Source of the DNA: Rhizobium tropici CIAT 899
Lineage (GTDB): Bacteria; Pseudomonadota; Alphaproteobacteria; Rhizobiales; Rhizobiaceae
Reading direction: 5' to 3'
NCBI RefSeq assembly: GCF_000330885.1
Contig: NC_020062.1
Span: forward strand, 566,374 to 630,373
Length of the DNA: 64,000 nucleotides
The notes beneath the pieces were generated by a model. It made no database searches, was not told where the DNA came from, and was given only the letters and a program-made list of their open reading frames with translations. The position numbers and the translations under genes are program-made. This document shows, one piece after another, positions 25,619 to 34,539 of this stretch. Position 1 is the first letter of the stretch; each line of letters starts with the position of its first letter.

Positions 25619-27172
25619 ATGAGTATTACCGGAGGTCGCGCGGGCTTCGGGGCGGGAGGCCTGAGCGGACTTCGTTCGGACGCCCTTTTCCATCTTTTCA
25701 TCGCCATCCTTGCGGTTATCGCTTCCGTCTCTGCCTTCGCTGTCTGGACGCCGTTCGGGGTTGCCGCGACATTCGCGTTGACGCTGGTTTTGTCGATTGC
25801 TCAACCCGGCTGCATCCCGATCGTCATTGCCTGCTCTTTTCTCTATCAAAATCTCGTGGTCGCCTGGTTCACGCCTTTCGTGCCCGATCACAATACGTTC
25901 GATGCGCTGCGGGGTGCCAATTTCGTCATTCTCATGACTGCATTCGGCGCCTTCGTGATGGCTTCTTTCCAGTATCGTGTGAGGGCTCTGACCGAATTGC
26001 GGCCGTGGCTGACATTCAGCTTCGCGCTCTGCGGTATAGTGAGCTTTTATCTTGCGCTCGGCGCTGTTCATGGTGGGCCGAAGGACGCCGTCATCTATTT
26101 CCGCAATACGATCACGCCGCTTGCATGTTTCCACATCGCCATTCTCGCAGCCAGCCTCTATCCCGTTGATCTGCGCAAGGGCATCTTTTGGCTCTGCGCC
26201 GTTGCCATCCTCTACGGCTATCTGGAACAGATCTTCAGGATGGATTTCCTGAGCCTGTTTCATGGCGATCTCTATATTCACCGTGGTCTGAAGGCTCAGA
26301 TCGAGGCCGGTGTATGGGAAAAGAAGCTGAGGGAGACCGGTTTCGTGCTTCGCGGTATCGAAGACACGATGATGACGACCTTTTTCAACATCAAGCTGTT
26401 CAGCGACCTGTTTCCGCCGATCTTCCGCAATGGCGGCCCGAATTTTCATCCGATCAGCTATGCCTACGGCTTGAGCATCATGTCTGCCTGGCTCCTCTTC
26501 AAGGGGCGCTGGCTGCTGCCGATTGCGGCTTTGCCGCTATTGCTTGTCATCGGCTCCAAAGGCGCGACATTCATGCTGCTTGTCGCGATCGGCGCCCGGC
26601 TGATCTATCGCCCATCGCGCGCGGAACTGACGCTGCTTGCCGTCGTAGCGCTTGCGGTCGTCTGGACGGTCGCTGCCATCCTCTTCGGCGCCACCCATGG
26701 CGATTACCATGTTCTCGGCCTGATCGCAGGCGTTCGCGAATTCCTGCACAATCCGTTCGGGCAGGGCCTCGGGATCGGCGGCAATCTTTCGAGTACGAGC
26801 CTCAATCTGGATTGGGACCGGGCGCAGGATGAGGGGGTTGCCTCCGTCCCGGTTGAAAGCGCTGTTGGCGTCATGCTCTACCAGATGGGCGTGGGCAGTT
26901 TCGTCTTCTTCGGCTTTCTTGCCGCATTGGCGCTGTCGGCCCGCAAGCAGCTGCTCGCCACCGGTGAGCCGGATTTCCTGTTTGCCTTCGTCGCGATCAT
27001 CACGATTGCATCCAATGCGGTATTGCAGGAAGAGGCATTCTTCTCACCGCTCGCGCTCGGCTTCTGTCTTCTGCTTGTCGGTGTTTCCTTTGGAACGCGA
27101 TGGCGCTTGCTCGGTATTTCGCGAGGCATGTCCAGCCGACCGGACCAACCCATGCCGGCACCCTCGCTGTAA
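25619..27172 (+). CDS. Wzy/O-antigen-ligase-like polysaccharide polymerase
   Basis: ATG 25619 is preferred over TTG 25613 because GGAG lies 10 nt upstream. The 517-residue protein has about 11-12 membrane spans and a long periplasmic loop around residues 215-280. Its later half shows the Wzy_C-like pattern: VIGSKGATFMLLV, GLGIGGNLSS and VPVESAVGVMLYQMGVG. Such proteins join repeat units delivered by Wzx. Third gene of the Wzz-GH5-Wzy operon, 59 bp after the hydrolase. Confidence 0.82.
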   Translation: MSITGGRAGFGAGGLSGLRSDALFHLFIAILAVIASVSAFAVWTPFGVAATFALTLVLSIAQPGCIPIVIACSFLYQNLVVAWFTPFVPDHNTFDALRGANFVILMTAFGAFVMASFQYRVRALTELRPWLTFSFALCGIVSFYLALGAVHGGPKDAVIYFRNTITPLACFHIAILAASLYPVDLRKGIFWLCAVAILYGYLEQIFRMDFLSLFHGDLYIHRGLKAQIEAGVWEKKLRETGFVLRGIEDTMMTTFFNIKLFSDLFPPIFRNGGPNFHPISYAYGLSIMSAWLLFKGRWLLPIAALPLLLVIGSKGATFMLLVAIGARLIYRPSRAELTLLAVVALAVVWTVAAILFGATHGDYHVLGLIAGVREFLHNPFGQGLGIGGNLSSTSLNLDWDRAQDEGVASVPVESAVGVMLYQMGVGSFVFFGFLAALALSARKQLLATGEPDFLFAFVAIITIASNAVLQEEAFFSPLALGFCLLLVGVSFGTRWRLLGISRGMSSRPDQPMPAPSL

Positions 27173-27237
27173 CGCGGTTAAAATCGGCGTGAGCGTGCGC
27201 AAAGTTCAAAATGCCGCTGACGGGTCTTTGTCAGGGA

Positions 27238-28122
27238 TCAGGAGCCGAAGATGACGAGTTCCGTGAATGTCAGGTCTCCAAGCGAGGGCGGTTTCGGACC
27301 TTTGAAATATTTCGTCCCGCTTCCGGCAAAGTAACGTCCGACGAGACCGGGCACCTGCCCGTTCGCGTCGACGACGCAGAGAAATATGCCTTTTCGCAGG
27401 AGATGGCGACCAAGTGCCCCCGCACACCGGCTGAGCTCCTCGGGCGTGCGGCTGTAAATCACCTGGGCACTCGGGACAGTGCCATGGAAGATGCGGCGCG
27501 TCTTGAAAACGAAGGGAAAGGCTTCGTCACCATCGAAACAAATCAACGACAGGCATCCGAGCGCCGCATGCTGGAGAAGAATCTCCCTGTCGCCCTCCGA
27601 GAGCATCGACATTTCGGCAAGGCCGGGACTTGCTTCGAGCATCCGATAAGGTTGCCTCACAGCACTCAGTATCGGCAGAAAAGCCAGCTGCCCGTCCGCA
27701 TAGCGGCGAAAGCCGAGCGCTTCATTGACCTTTATCGTTCCCGGCGCCGGCGAAACGTTGATGTAGGTGACATTCTTTCGTCTGAGCGCCGCGATCACCA
27801 TCTTGCCGGCGAAAGCGCGGTATTCCGGATCGACAGACCAGCTCGACAGATTGCAGCGGAGTTCTTCTCCTTCCAGTCCTTCATGTCGAAAATAAAGCGC
27901 CAGCAAGACCCCGACGATGCGTCCGGACATATCCAGAACGAAGCCGTACTTCGGCAGATCGGGCACGAAAGGTCGCTTTTCCATCCGTGTGACGGCCCGC
28001 TCCCAATAGCTTCGATCGCGCGTCGGAAAATTTCTGCGGAGACAATCGATGATACCATCCCAATCGCTCTCCTCGATTGGTCGGCAAGTAAGTCCAGGAG
28101 GGAATGCGCCTAAAACTGCCAT
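27238..28122 (-). CDS. GNAT-family acyltransferase of the polysaccharide cluster
   Basis: A 294-residue protein. Residues ~10-165 show an N-acetyltransferase-like fold: GFVLDMSGRIVGVLLALYF, SSWSVDPEYRAFAGKMVIAALRRKNVTYINVSPAPGTIKVNEALGFRRY. The C-terminal ~130 residues are another alpha/beta region that ends LGDLTFTELVIFGS. It stands alone on the minus strand, convergent with the polymerase gene. It may acylate an amino-sugar precursor or the polymer; the substrate is unknown. Confidence 0.72.
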   Translation of the reverse strand: MAVLGAFPPGLTCRPIEESDWDGIIDCLRRNFPTRDRSYWERAVTRMEKRPFVPDLPKYGFVLDMSGRIVGVLLALYFRHEGLEGEELRCNLSSWSVDPEYRAFAGKMVIAALRRKNVTYINVSPAPGTIKVNEALGFRRYADGQLAFLPILSAVRQPYRMLEASPGLAEMSMLSEGDREILLQHAALGCLSLICFDGDEAFPFVFKTRRIFHGTVPSAQVIYSRTPEELSRCAGALGRHLLRKGIFLCVVDANGQVPGLVGRYFAGSGTKYFKGPKPPSLGDLTFTELVIFGS

Positions 28123-28226
28123 GATGAACTCCGTACTATTATCGATACAGAACTGCGTTGTTCACGTTATAGCTATTTTTACTAGTGAATATTTCTCGAA
28201 ACAGCGTTTCTTGCTAGTCAGCCCAG

Positions 28227-29480
28227 CTATGCCACGGGTTTAGAATTCAGCACAGCGGATCGCAGCGCAGATCTGGTGCGTATCGTCTTGAGCTGATGAA
28301 GCTTTGCCGCGAGAGCAGGACTTATGCTTTCGATGCCGTATAGGATGCGTCGCCGCGTGAAATGGAACTGGCGGCGCAGACGCCACCCGACATCGGTTTT
28401 CGCGGTCAGATTGAAGTGGCGATCGGCCATTTGCACCGAACCGATATCCATATCAGCCTTTTCCGGGTCGTCATAATAGGCGGCGATCCTGGTATGGTCG
28501 ATAGCGGTTTCTGTCATCCATTGCGGGACATATGTGCGGCATAGGCGCTCAACATCGGTCAGAAGCCGGCTGACGCCGAGGCCGGTCGCCGGGGAGGAGG
28601 TCAGATAGGCGTCTCCGATGAGCACGACGCCGTCCTGTCGGCAATTCTCGGCCAGCGTAATCTCGGTGAGCCAGCTGTCGATCCTGCTGGCAATCTCGAA
28701 GTCACCAAAATGATCGACGAGTGATGGGAAAGTGGCGATGAGCGCCTGCTTTGGATTGTCATGCAGTGACCTGACCCAGGAATCTCGTGGATCGCGAAAC
28801 AGGAAAAGATTGGCACGTGTTGCATCGGCGACCGGAAATAGATCGAGACGATCGATGCCGTTGCCGTCTCCATGATAGCTCAAGGCTGTATGGCGAAATC
28901 TATTGGATTGCAGCGGACGAATGTTGAAGCCGAATGCGAGAGAGCGCCTTTCGCCGATCGATTTGTGCGAAATGCCAAGATCCCTGTGCAGCATATCCCC
29001 CATCCCGGTTGCGAGCACCAATAGCCGGGCAGTCAGTTCATCCTTGCCGAGAATTGAAATCCGCTGTTGCTTGGCGCTCGTCCGCAAGCCGGTGACCTGA
29101 CCGACGACGAAATTCACCGTCTCTGGTAATGCGGCGCGCATTGCGCCCATGAGCCTGTTGTAGAAAAAGCCATAATGCTGGCCGTGTGTCCGATCCAATA
29201 TGCGCCCCCTATGCAGATTGACGATGTCGTCGAAGGGCGCAGCAACCTTGAACAGGGGCGTGAGCAATTGAAGCTGCTCGAGTTTTTCGATCTCTTCACG
29301 ACCGATTTGCTCAACGCGGAACTCCTGCGGAAAGACGCGATGGCGATCGATGAGCGTCACCCGATATCCCGCTCGGCCGAGCAGGCAGGCGGTAAGCGTG
29401 CCGGAAAGCCCGCCACCGACGATGGCTATGTCGGTGTCCGTTTCGGTGGCCGACGGTTCGGGATATCGCCTGTTCATCAT
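28227..29480 (-). CDS. FAD-dependent oxidoreductase coupled to WecG-type gene
   Basis: A 417-residue flavoprotein starting at ATG 29478-29480. The FAD-binding motif is DIAIVGGGLSGTLTACLLGRAGYRVTLIDR near residues 17-46. A later GD motif lies in VVLIGDAYLTSSPATGLGVSRLL. The layout is that of p-hydroxybenzoate hydroxylase/geranylgeranyl-reductase-like enzymes. Its start overlaps the stop of the WecG-type gene by 4 nt (ATGA), so they are cotranslated. This suggests it acts on a sugar- or lipid-linked intermediate, which is inference. Confidence 0.8.
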   Translation of the reverse strand: MMNRRYPEPSATETDTDIAIVGGGLSGTLTACLLGRAGYRVTLIDRHRVFPQEFRVEQIGREEIEKLEQLQLLTPLFKVAAPFDDIVNLHRGRILDRTHGQHYGFFYNRLMGAMRAALPETVNFVVGQVTGLRTSAKQQRISILGKDELTARLLVLATGMGDMLHRDLGISHKSIGERRSLAFGFNIRPLQSNRFRHTALSYHGDGNGIDRLDLFPVADATRANLFLFRDPRDSWVRSLHDNPKQALIATFPSLVDHFGDFEIASRIDSWLTEITLAENCRQDGVVLIGDAYLTSSPATGLGVSRLLTDVERLCRTYVPQWMTETAIDHTRIAAYYDDPEKADMDIGSVQMADRHFNLTAKTDVGWRLRRQFHFTRRRILYGIESISPALAAKLHQLKTIRTRSALRSAVLNSKPVA

Positions 29481-30439
29481 TTCGAATACCTCAGGATCGC
29501 GTAGATGGCGTAAGGATTGGTCGTCAGATAGCGCCAGAACAGGCGGCGGGGCTCCATCAGCATGCGCCAGAACCACTCGAAGCCGGCCCGTTGGATCCAC
29601 ATGGGCGCTCTCTTCGTTTTCTCCGCCAGGTGATCGAAGAGCCCGCCCGAGGTCTTGATGACGCCGACATTGGCAAGCCGTGCGGCAAAATCGTGCACGA
29701 ATATCTGCTCGCGCGGAACACCAAGGCCGATCCATAATATGTCGGGGGCGAGTGCGTTGATTTCATCAAGTTTCTGCTCCAGGGCTTCCCCCGCAAGATA
29801 GCCGTGGCAATGACCCACGATGCGCAGGCCGGGATAACGGGTTTGCACGGCGACGACGGCCTGACGGTTTGCGGTCTCGCTAGCTCCCAGGAGATAGAAG
29901 CTCACGCCCTTCCTTTCGGCCAGTTCGGCAACATCATGGAACAGGTCGGTCGTTGCCACGCGCTCGGGGAGCTGTACTCGGCAGAGCAGGCGAGAGGCCA
30001 TGACGAGGGGTTGGCCGTCAGCCAGGATCTGATCGGCTTCCTTGAAGAGTTTGGCGATATTGGCATCGGCATGAACGCGCGCGACGACCTCGCCATTGGC
30101 GGATGTAAAGTAATAGGGCCGGCTGTCGCGGCGGCGGCGGCGCGCCACATCGATCATGAAGGAGGCGGCATTGCGCCGATTGACGACGGTGATGGGCAAT
30201 CCGCCGATCAGCACGCTTGGAAGCACAAGCGGATAATCTTGAGCGGGAATGGCGGCTGCGTGTTCGGGCGCGTCGGCCGGCTGCATTTGGCTCTCCTGAT
30301 TTGAAATCTGCTTTTCGGAAACAAGATGTGCACGGGCGGCCTCTGCCTCGCTGAGGTCTGATTTCTCGGCGCTATTGTTGATTGAGTAAGCTCTTTCTGA
30401 ATAATTTTGAGAGTCTGTACCAATATCTTGCACATCCAT
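29477..30439 (-). CDS. WecG/TagA/CpsF-family glycosyltransferase
   Basis: A 320-residue GT26-family protein. After a ~70-residue polar tail the domain starts at VLIGGLPITVVNRRNA and shows YYFTSANGEVVARV, ILADGQPLVMASRL, FYLLGASE, IVGHCHGYL, ILWIGLGVPREQIFVHDFA and GGLFDHLAEKTKRAPMWIQRAGFEWFWRMLMEPRRLFWRY, all typical. Such enzymes add ManNAcA, ManNAc or related sugars to a polyprenol-linked acceptor. ATG 30439 has GGAGG only 2 nt away, so GTG two codons later may be the true start. Confidence 0.9.
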   Translation of the reverse strand: MDVQDIGTDSQNYSERAYSINNSAEKSDLSEAEAARAHLVSEKQISNQESQMQPADAPEHAAAIPAQDYPLVLPSVLIGGLPITVVNRRNAASFMIDVARRRRRDSRPYYFTSANGEVVARVHADANIAKLFKEADQILADGQPLVMASRLLCRVQLPERVATTDLFHDVAELAERKGVSFYLLGASETANRQAVVAVQTRYPGLRIVGHCHGYLAGEALEQKLDEINALAPDILWIGLGVPREQIFVHDFAARLANVGVIKTSGGLFDHLAEKTKRAPMWIQRAGFEWFWRMLMEPRRLFWRYLTTNPYAIYAILRYSK

Positions 30440-30889
30440 TACCTCCGATTGCGTAATGGTTAGCTAATATTGGTCCGAAAGTTAAGGCGTTTATTAGTAT
30501 TCAGTTAATATGTAAATTTCTAAATAAATAATATTCGTATAAACTGAACTTCTTTCCAGGTTGGATTACCTAGGAAGGCACAGATATTTTCTGAAATAAT
30601 TTCAGAGGCTTGATCGCTCACAAGTAATTCCGTTCGCGCGGGGTAATAGGAGTGATGATAGCGTTTTCGCGGCTGCGAAGGAGCGGATCGGCAGAGCTTC
30701 CTGTCAAAGTGACGCTGTCGCCGCGTGCCGGATCCAAACGGAATACGACCTTGGCGTTAGTGCATTTTTGGACGGCGACACGACGCAGATACTGGAGCTG
30801 TCCGGTGAGTACAATCATTGGGATTGCAGGGTGCATCCTCCAGCATGCGGCAGCCGGCTTGATTTTCCGGTAGTCGCCGTAAAGGCGGG
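30440..30889. other. Intergenic region, 450 bp
   Basis: The first ~140 bp (30440-30580) are strongly A/T-rich compared with the neighbourhood and should hold the promoter of the leftward WecG-type operon. The remaining ~300 bp lie behind the LysE-family gene's stop. A short plus-strand frame here has no ribosome site or recognisable product. I see no RNA gene. Confidence 0.45.
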
Positions 30890-31516
30890 TTACTGCTGCT
30901 GCAGCGCGAGCCTCAGACCCAATGCCATATAGATCGTGCCGATGACCTTTCCCTGCCATCGGCCGATCGTGCGGTTGCGGCGCAGCCAGCCACCGATCGA
31001 GCTGGCGCCGATCGCCAGAAGCGAGGTGACGCCGATGCTGAGGATGACGAAAATCGCTCCCAGCAACGCGAATTGCCCGATGACGGACCCACTTTCCGGA
31101 TGAATGAACTGCGGCAGGAAGGCCAGGAAGAAAAGCGCTGTCTTTGGGTTGAGGATCTCGGTGAAGAAACCCTGGCGAAACGCACGCATAGGGGTGATGG
31201 CTTGCGCAGTCGGAAGATCGATGCTGCCGCTTTTCTCGACAAAAGCCTTGAACCCCAGATAGATCAGATAGATGACGCCGGCATATTTGACGATCTCGAA
31301 GGCCAGTGCGGACGTGGCGAGCAAGGCCGACAACCCGAAGGTCGCCATCATCGTATGGAAAAGATCGCCGGCAGCGATGCCGATGCCGGTTGCCAATCCC
31401 ACGCGCTTGCCGCCGCTGACCGCTCTGGCGAGCGTGAGCAATGTAGCAGGCCCGGGAATGACCATCAGGCCCAGCACCACCAATATATAAGTCGTCAAAA
31501 CACCAAGGTTGACCAT
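30890..31516 (-). CDS. LysE/RhtB-family exporter
   Basis: ATG at 31514-31516 is chosen (208 residues) because it has an AGAGAGA ribosome site and begins at the usual first helix; the frame extends 22 codons further with a Cys/Arg-rich unlikely leader. Six membrane spans and the family motifs VIPGPATLLTLARAVSGGKRVGLATGIGIAAGD and NPKTALFFLAFLPQFI are present. These inner-membrane proteins export amino acids or related metabolites. Monocistronic; substrate unknown. Confidence 0.9.
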   Translation of the reverse strand: MVNLGVLTTYILVVLGLMVIPGPATLLTLARAVSGGKRVGLATGIGIAAGDLFHTMMATFGLSALLATSALAFEIVKYAGVIYLIYLGFKAFVEKSGSIDLPTAQAITPMRAFRQGFFTEILNPKTALFFLAFLPQFIHPESGSVIGQFALLGAIFVILSIGVTSLLAIGASSIGGWLRRNRTIGRWQGKVIGTIYMALGLRLALQQQ

Positions 31517-31751
31517 CGATCTCTCTGAAGTTGCGTGCCGTGGCAAAGCCTTTCGGCAACATGGAAACTTGGCATCCGACATTCTTAGCTGGTTTGAAGA
31601 TTAATCGATCTGAAGATCCTTGCAACAGCCATGCCGGGTTCGGGCCTCTTTCGGCGCGCTGGCTTTCCAGCGGTCGTTCTATTCCTCCGGCACAGTCATC
31701 TGGTCTATAGTACGGGGCTGATTTGGTTGTAGCTCGCAATGGAGTTTGAAG

Positions 31752-32234
31752 TTGAGCACTGCGTTCATGAAGGAAGAAAGCGCTGAGACGGCGGCGGAAA
31801 CCGTGCTGCCCGACCGGCCCATTTCTCCACATCCGAACCTCGTCACGGAAGCGGGGTTGAAGGCTCTGGAATTTCAGCTTCAGGAGGCGCGCAAAGCCTA
31901 TGAAACGGCAAGTGCCCTCGAGGACATCAACGAACGCCGCCGGCAGACGGCCATCCCCTTGCGTGATGCCCGCTACTTCGCGGAAAGGCTGCGAACCGCC
32001 GAAGTCATTGCGACGTCCAGCTCAGCCGAGATCGTTGCCTTCGGAAGCAAGGTAACCTTCAGCCGCGAAGATGGTCGCATACAAACATACCGTATCGTCG
32101 GCGAAGATGAAGCCGATCCTAAGGCAGGGTCGATTTCCTATGTGTCGCCTGTCGCACGGTTGCTGATGGGGAAAAGGGTGGGAGACGTCATGAGCCTTGG
32201 CAATGACGAGCTGGAAATCACCGCGATCGAATAG
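31752..32234 (+). CDS. GreA/GreB-family transcript-cleavage factor-like protein
   Basis: The start is probably TTG 31752 (GGAG 7 nt upstream); ATG 31767 and TTG 31746 are alternatives. The ~160-residue product has a short N-terminal helix region (TEAGLKALEFQLQEARKAYE) and a C-terminal GreA/B FKBP-like domain: VAFGSKVTF, YRIVGEDEADPKAGSISYVSPVARLLMGKRVGDVMSL. The coiled coil is shorter than in GreA, as in Rnk or GreB-like paralogs. It should act at the RNA polymerase secondary channel. Confidence 0.85.
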   Translation: MSTAFMKEESAETAAETVLPDRPISPHPNLVTEAGLKALEFQLQEARKAYETASALEDINERRRQTAIPLRDARYFAERLRTAEVIATSSSAEIVAFGSKVTFSREDGRIQTYRIVGEDEADPKAGSISYVSPVARLLMGKRVGDVMSLGNDELEITAIE

Positions 32235-32324
32235 CCTCTCGGGTATTTGGGGCCTCTTCAGAGCCTGAATGACGCGTTTGCCGCGATATGCTAATATTGC
32301 GGTCTATCAGGTGCGCAGCGGGTG

Positions 32325-33152
32325 ATGGCGATGTTGGAGGCAGACAAGATATTCGCCGGCTCGATTCCGGAAAATTACGACCGCTATATGGTGCCGTTAA
32401 TTTTCGAGCCTTATGCGGCAGACATTGCACAACGCGCCGGATCTCTCAGGCCGCGCACAGTTTTGGAAATTGCCGCAGGCACCGGAGTTGTCACCCGCGC
32501 CCTGGCACCGAAACTATCCTCCGATGCAAGCTACGTCGTCACCGACCTCAACCAGCCGATGCTAGATTATGCCGCTTCTCGACATCAGCCGGACGGACGC
32601 ATCGCTTGGCGGCAAGCGGATGCCATGGCGCTGCCGTTCGAAAATGCGGTCTTCGATCTCGTCGTCTGCCAGTTCGGCGCGATGTTCTTCCCCGATCGCA
32701 TCGCGGCCTATCGCGAGGCAAAGCGCGTTCTGAAATCATGCGGACATTTCCTGTTCAACGTATGGGATCGCATCGAGGACAATGTTTTCGCCGACGACGT
32801 GACGAAGGCGCTGGCGCAGATTTTCCCGAACGATCCGCCGCGTTTTCTGGCGCGCACGCCGCATGGTTATCACGATGTGGGCCAAATTCGCAGCGATCTC
32901 CAGGCTGCCGGTTTCTCCGAAATCGTGATCGAAACGAGGACAGAGCAGAGCCGCGCGTCCTCACCGCGCATTCCGGCCATCGCCTATTGTCAGGGAACCC
33001 TGCTTCGCAACGAAATCGAGGCCAGGGAGGCGGGGAAGCTGCAGGCCGCGACCGACTATGCAGCCGCCGCGATCGAAGCAAGACATGGCAGCGGCGAAGT
33101 TGCGGCCAAAATTCAGGCGCATGTCATATTGGCGACCGCGGGTGAAGCTTAA
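32325..33152 (+). CDS. Class I SAM-dependent methyltransferase
   Basis: A ~275-residue methyltransferase (Methyltransf_11 type). Motif I is VLEIAAGTGVVTRAL near residue 47, the acidic end of strand 2 is VVTDLNQPML, and motif II lies in ADAMALPFENAVFDLVVCQFGAMFFPD. The start is uncertain: GTG 32322, ATG 32325 or ATG 32331 are stacked with no clear ribosome site. The substrate is unknown and the gene stands alone. Confidence 0.82.
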   Translation: MAMLEADKIFAGSIPENYDRYMVPLIFEPYAADIAQRAGSLRPRTVLEIAAGTGVVTRALAPKLSSDASYVVTDLNQPMLDYAASRHQPDGRIAWRQADAMALPFENAVFDLVVCQFGAMFFPDRIAAYREAKRVLKSCGHFLFNVWDRIEDNVFADDVTKALAQIFPNDPPRFLARTPHGYHDVGQIRSDLQAAGFSEIVIETRTEQSRASSPRIPAIAYCQGTLLRNEIEAREAGKLQAATDYAAAAIEARHGSGEVAAKIQAHVILATAGEA

Positions 33153-33232
33153 CTGAAGAATAACTATAATTTAAAGCAGTACTGCGCAATTATGCAGGCA
33201 GCGACGAGTTGTTATATCGTTTTGGATAGAAA

Positions 33233-34435
33233 ATGCGGGATCCAAGACGATATTTGCCGAGATTTCCGGTGAGGTTTTATAGAAAAATACTTGAGGATGG
33301 GGATGCTAGCCGCGCTGCCAGCAAATCCGCCCACACGCTCGTGAATCTTCAGATATTGCGTGCGCTCGCCGCCTCTTCTGTAGTTGTTGCCCATGCCTTG
33401 CACGAGACGGGCATGCTGGCGGCAGCAACAGGACGTGCAGTGGTCGATGGCTCGGCATGGAATCTCGGTTTCGGCGTCGATATATTCTTCGTCCTCTCCG
33501 GCTTCATCATGACCCATACGACCGCGTCGGAATTCGGCAAGAGCGGCGCCTCGCTCCGCTTCTTCCTGCGGCGCTGCGCACGTGTTATCCCGCTTTATTG
33601 GCTGCTGACGAGCGTCATGTTGCTTGGCGCGCTTGCAGCCCCCTCGCTTCTTGCCGTTCCTATCGGTTCCCTATCCCATCTCCTGGCATCCTATTTCTTC
33701 ATTCCATCCGGGCGCGGCGTCGATGAGATCAGGCCGGTGCTCGCCCTCGGCTGGACGCTGAACTACGAGATGCTGTTTTACGTCTTTTTCGCCGCGGCAC
33801 TTCTGCTGCCGATACGATTGGGCGTTCTCTGGCTGTCGGTTCTCATGGTCGGAATGGCGCTCGTCGGAAGGCTGATCGACCCCCAGCATGTGCAGATAGC
33901 GTTCTGGACGAACCCGATCATTCTGGAGTTCCTCTTCGGCGTCTATGTCGCCCTGATTTTCCGCAGCGGAGCAAGGATCGGCGGCGGCTGGGCACTTGGG
34001 CTGGCAGCCATCGGGCTCCTCGGCTTCGTGCATGTCTCGACGCTTTGGAACGATGCGGCCCTGCCGCAATTTCTGCGAAGCGGTGTGCCTGCGGCTCTGT
34101 TCGTCCTCGCGGCCGCGATCGGTCCCATCCTGCCTCAAAGGCGGCCCGTCCTTTGGGGTGTCGCGCTCGGCGACGCCTCCTATAGCCTCTATCTTGTCCA
34201 TCCCTTCATCCTGCGGCCGCTGCGCGCGATATGGGAGAAAGTGATCGGGGCAGGGCTTCCTCTCGGACTGTTCGTCGTTTTTGCGACGCTTGTCGCCGCC
34301 ATGTTTGCCAAGGCGCTTTTCAGATATGTCGAGAGGCCGCTTACGAGCCGCGTCCAGGGCCTTGTGCTTCGCTCTGCCCGGAGCAAGCAGACAGCGGCCG
34401 CTCCTCTTTCGCGAGCTGATACTGAGAGCGCCTGA
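33233..34435 (+). CDS. Acyltransferase-3 family membrane O-acyltransferase
   Basis: A 400-residue inner-membrane protein with about ten spans. The family start NLQILRALAASSVVVAHALHE (residues ~39-59) contains the conserved His. GVDIFFVLSGFIMTH and FFLRRCARVIPLYW follow, and the C-terminus has SYSLYLVHPFIL and ...FRYVERPLT. Such enzymes O-acetylate or O-succinylate surface polysaccharides, lipopolysaccharide or Nod factors. It is 2.8 kb from the polysaccharide cluster and could decorate that polymer, but nothing in the sequence proves it. Confidence 0.88.
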   Translation: MRDPRRYLPRFPVRFYRKILEDGDASRAASKSAHTLVNLQILRALAASSVVVAHALHETGMLAAATGRAVVDGSAWNLGFGVDIFFVLSGFIMTHTTASEFGKSGASLRFFLRRCARVIPLYWLLTSVMLLGALAAPSLLAVPIGSLSHLLASYFFIPSGRGVDEIRPVLALGWTLNYEMLFYVFFAAALLLPIRLGVLWLSVLMVGMALVGRLIDPQHVQIAFWTNPIILEFLFGVYVALIFRSGARIGGGWALGLAAIGLLGFVHVSTLWNDAALPQFLRSGVPAALFVLAAAIGPILPQRRPVLWGVALGDASYSLYLVHPFILRPLRAIWEKVIGAGLPLGLFVVFATLVAAMFAKALFRYVERPLTSRVQGLVLRSARSKQTAAAPLSRADTESA

Positions 34436-34539
34436 TCTTTTCAGCTGGTGCTCTTGCCAAATTGCCTCGGCAGTTTGCGCATCGCAGCTTGGTCGATCTT
34501 CGCTCTGTAGTATCGGTAGACTGGCGGGTGCGGCGGCGC

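Noticed and set aside
30652..30873. 73-codon plus-strand frame in the 30440-30889 gap
   Set aside because: No ribosome site, no recognisable product, and it runs up to the 3' end of the convergent exporter gene.
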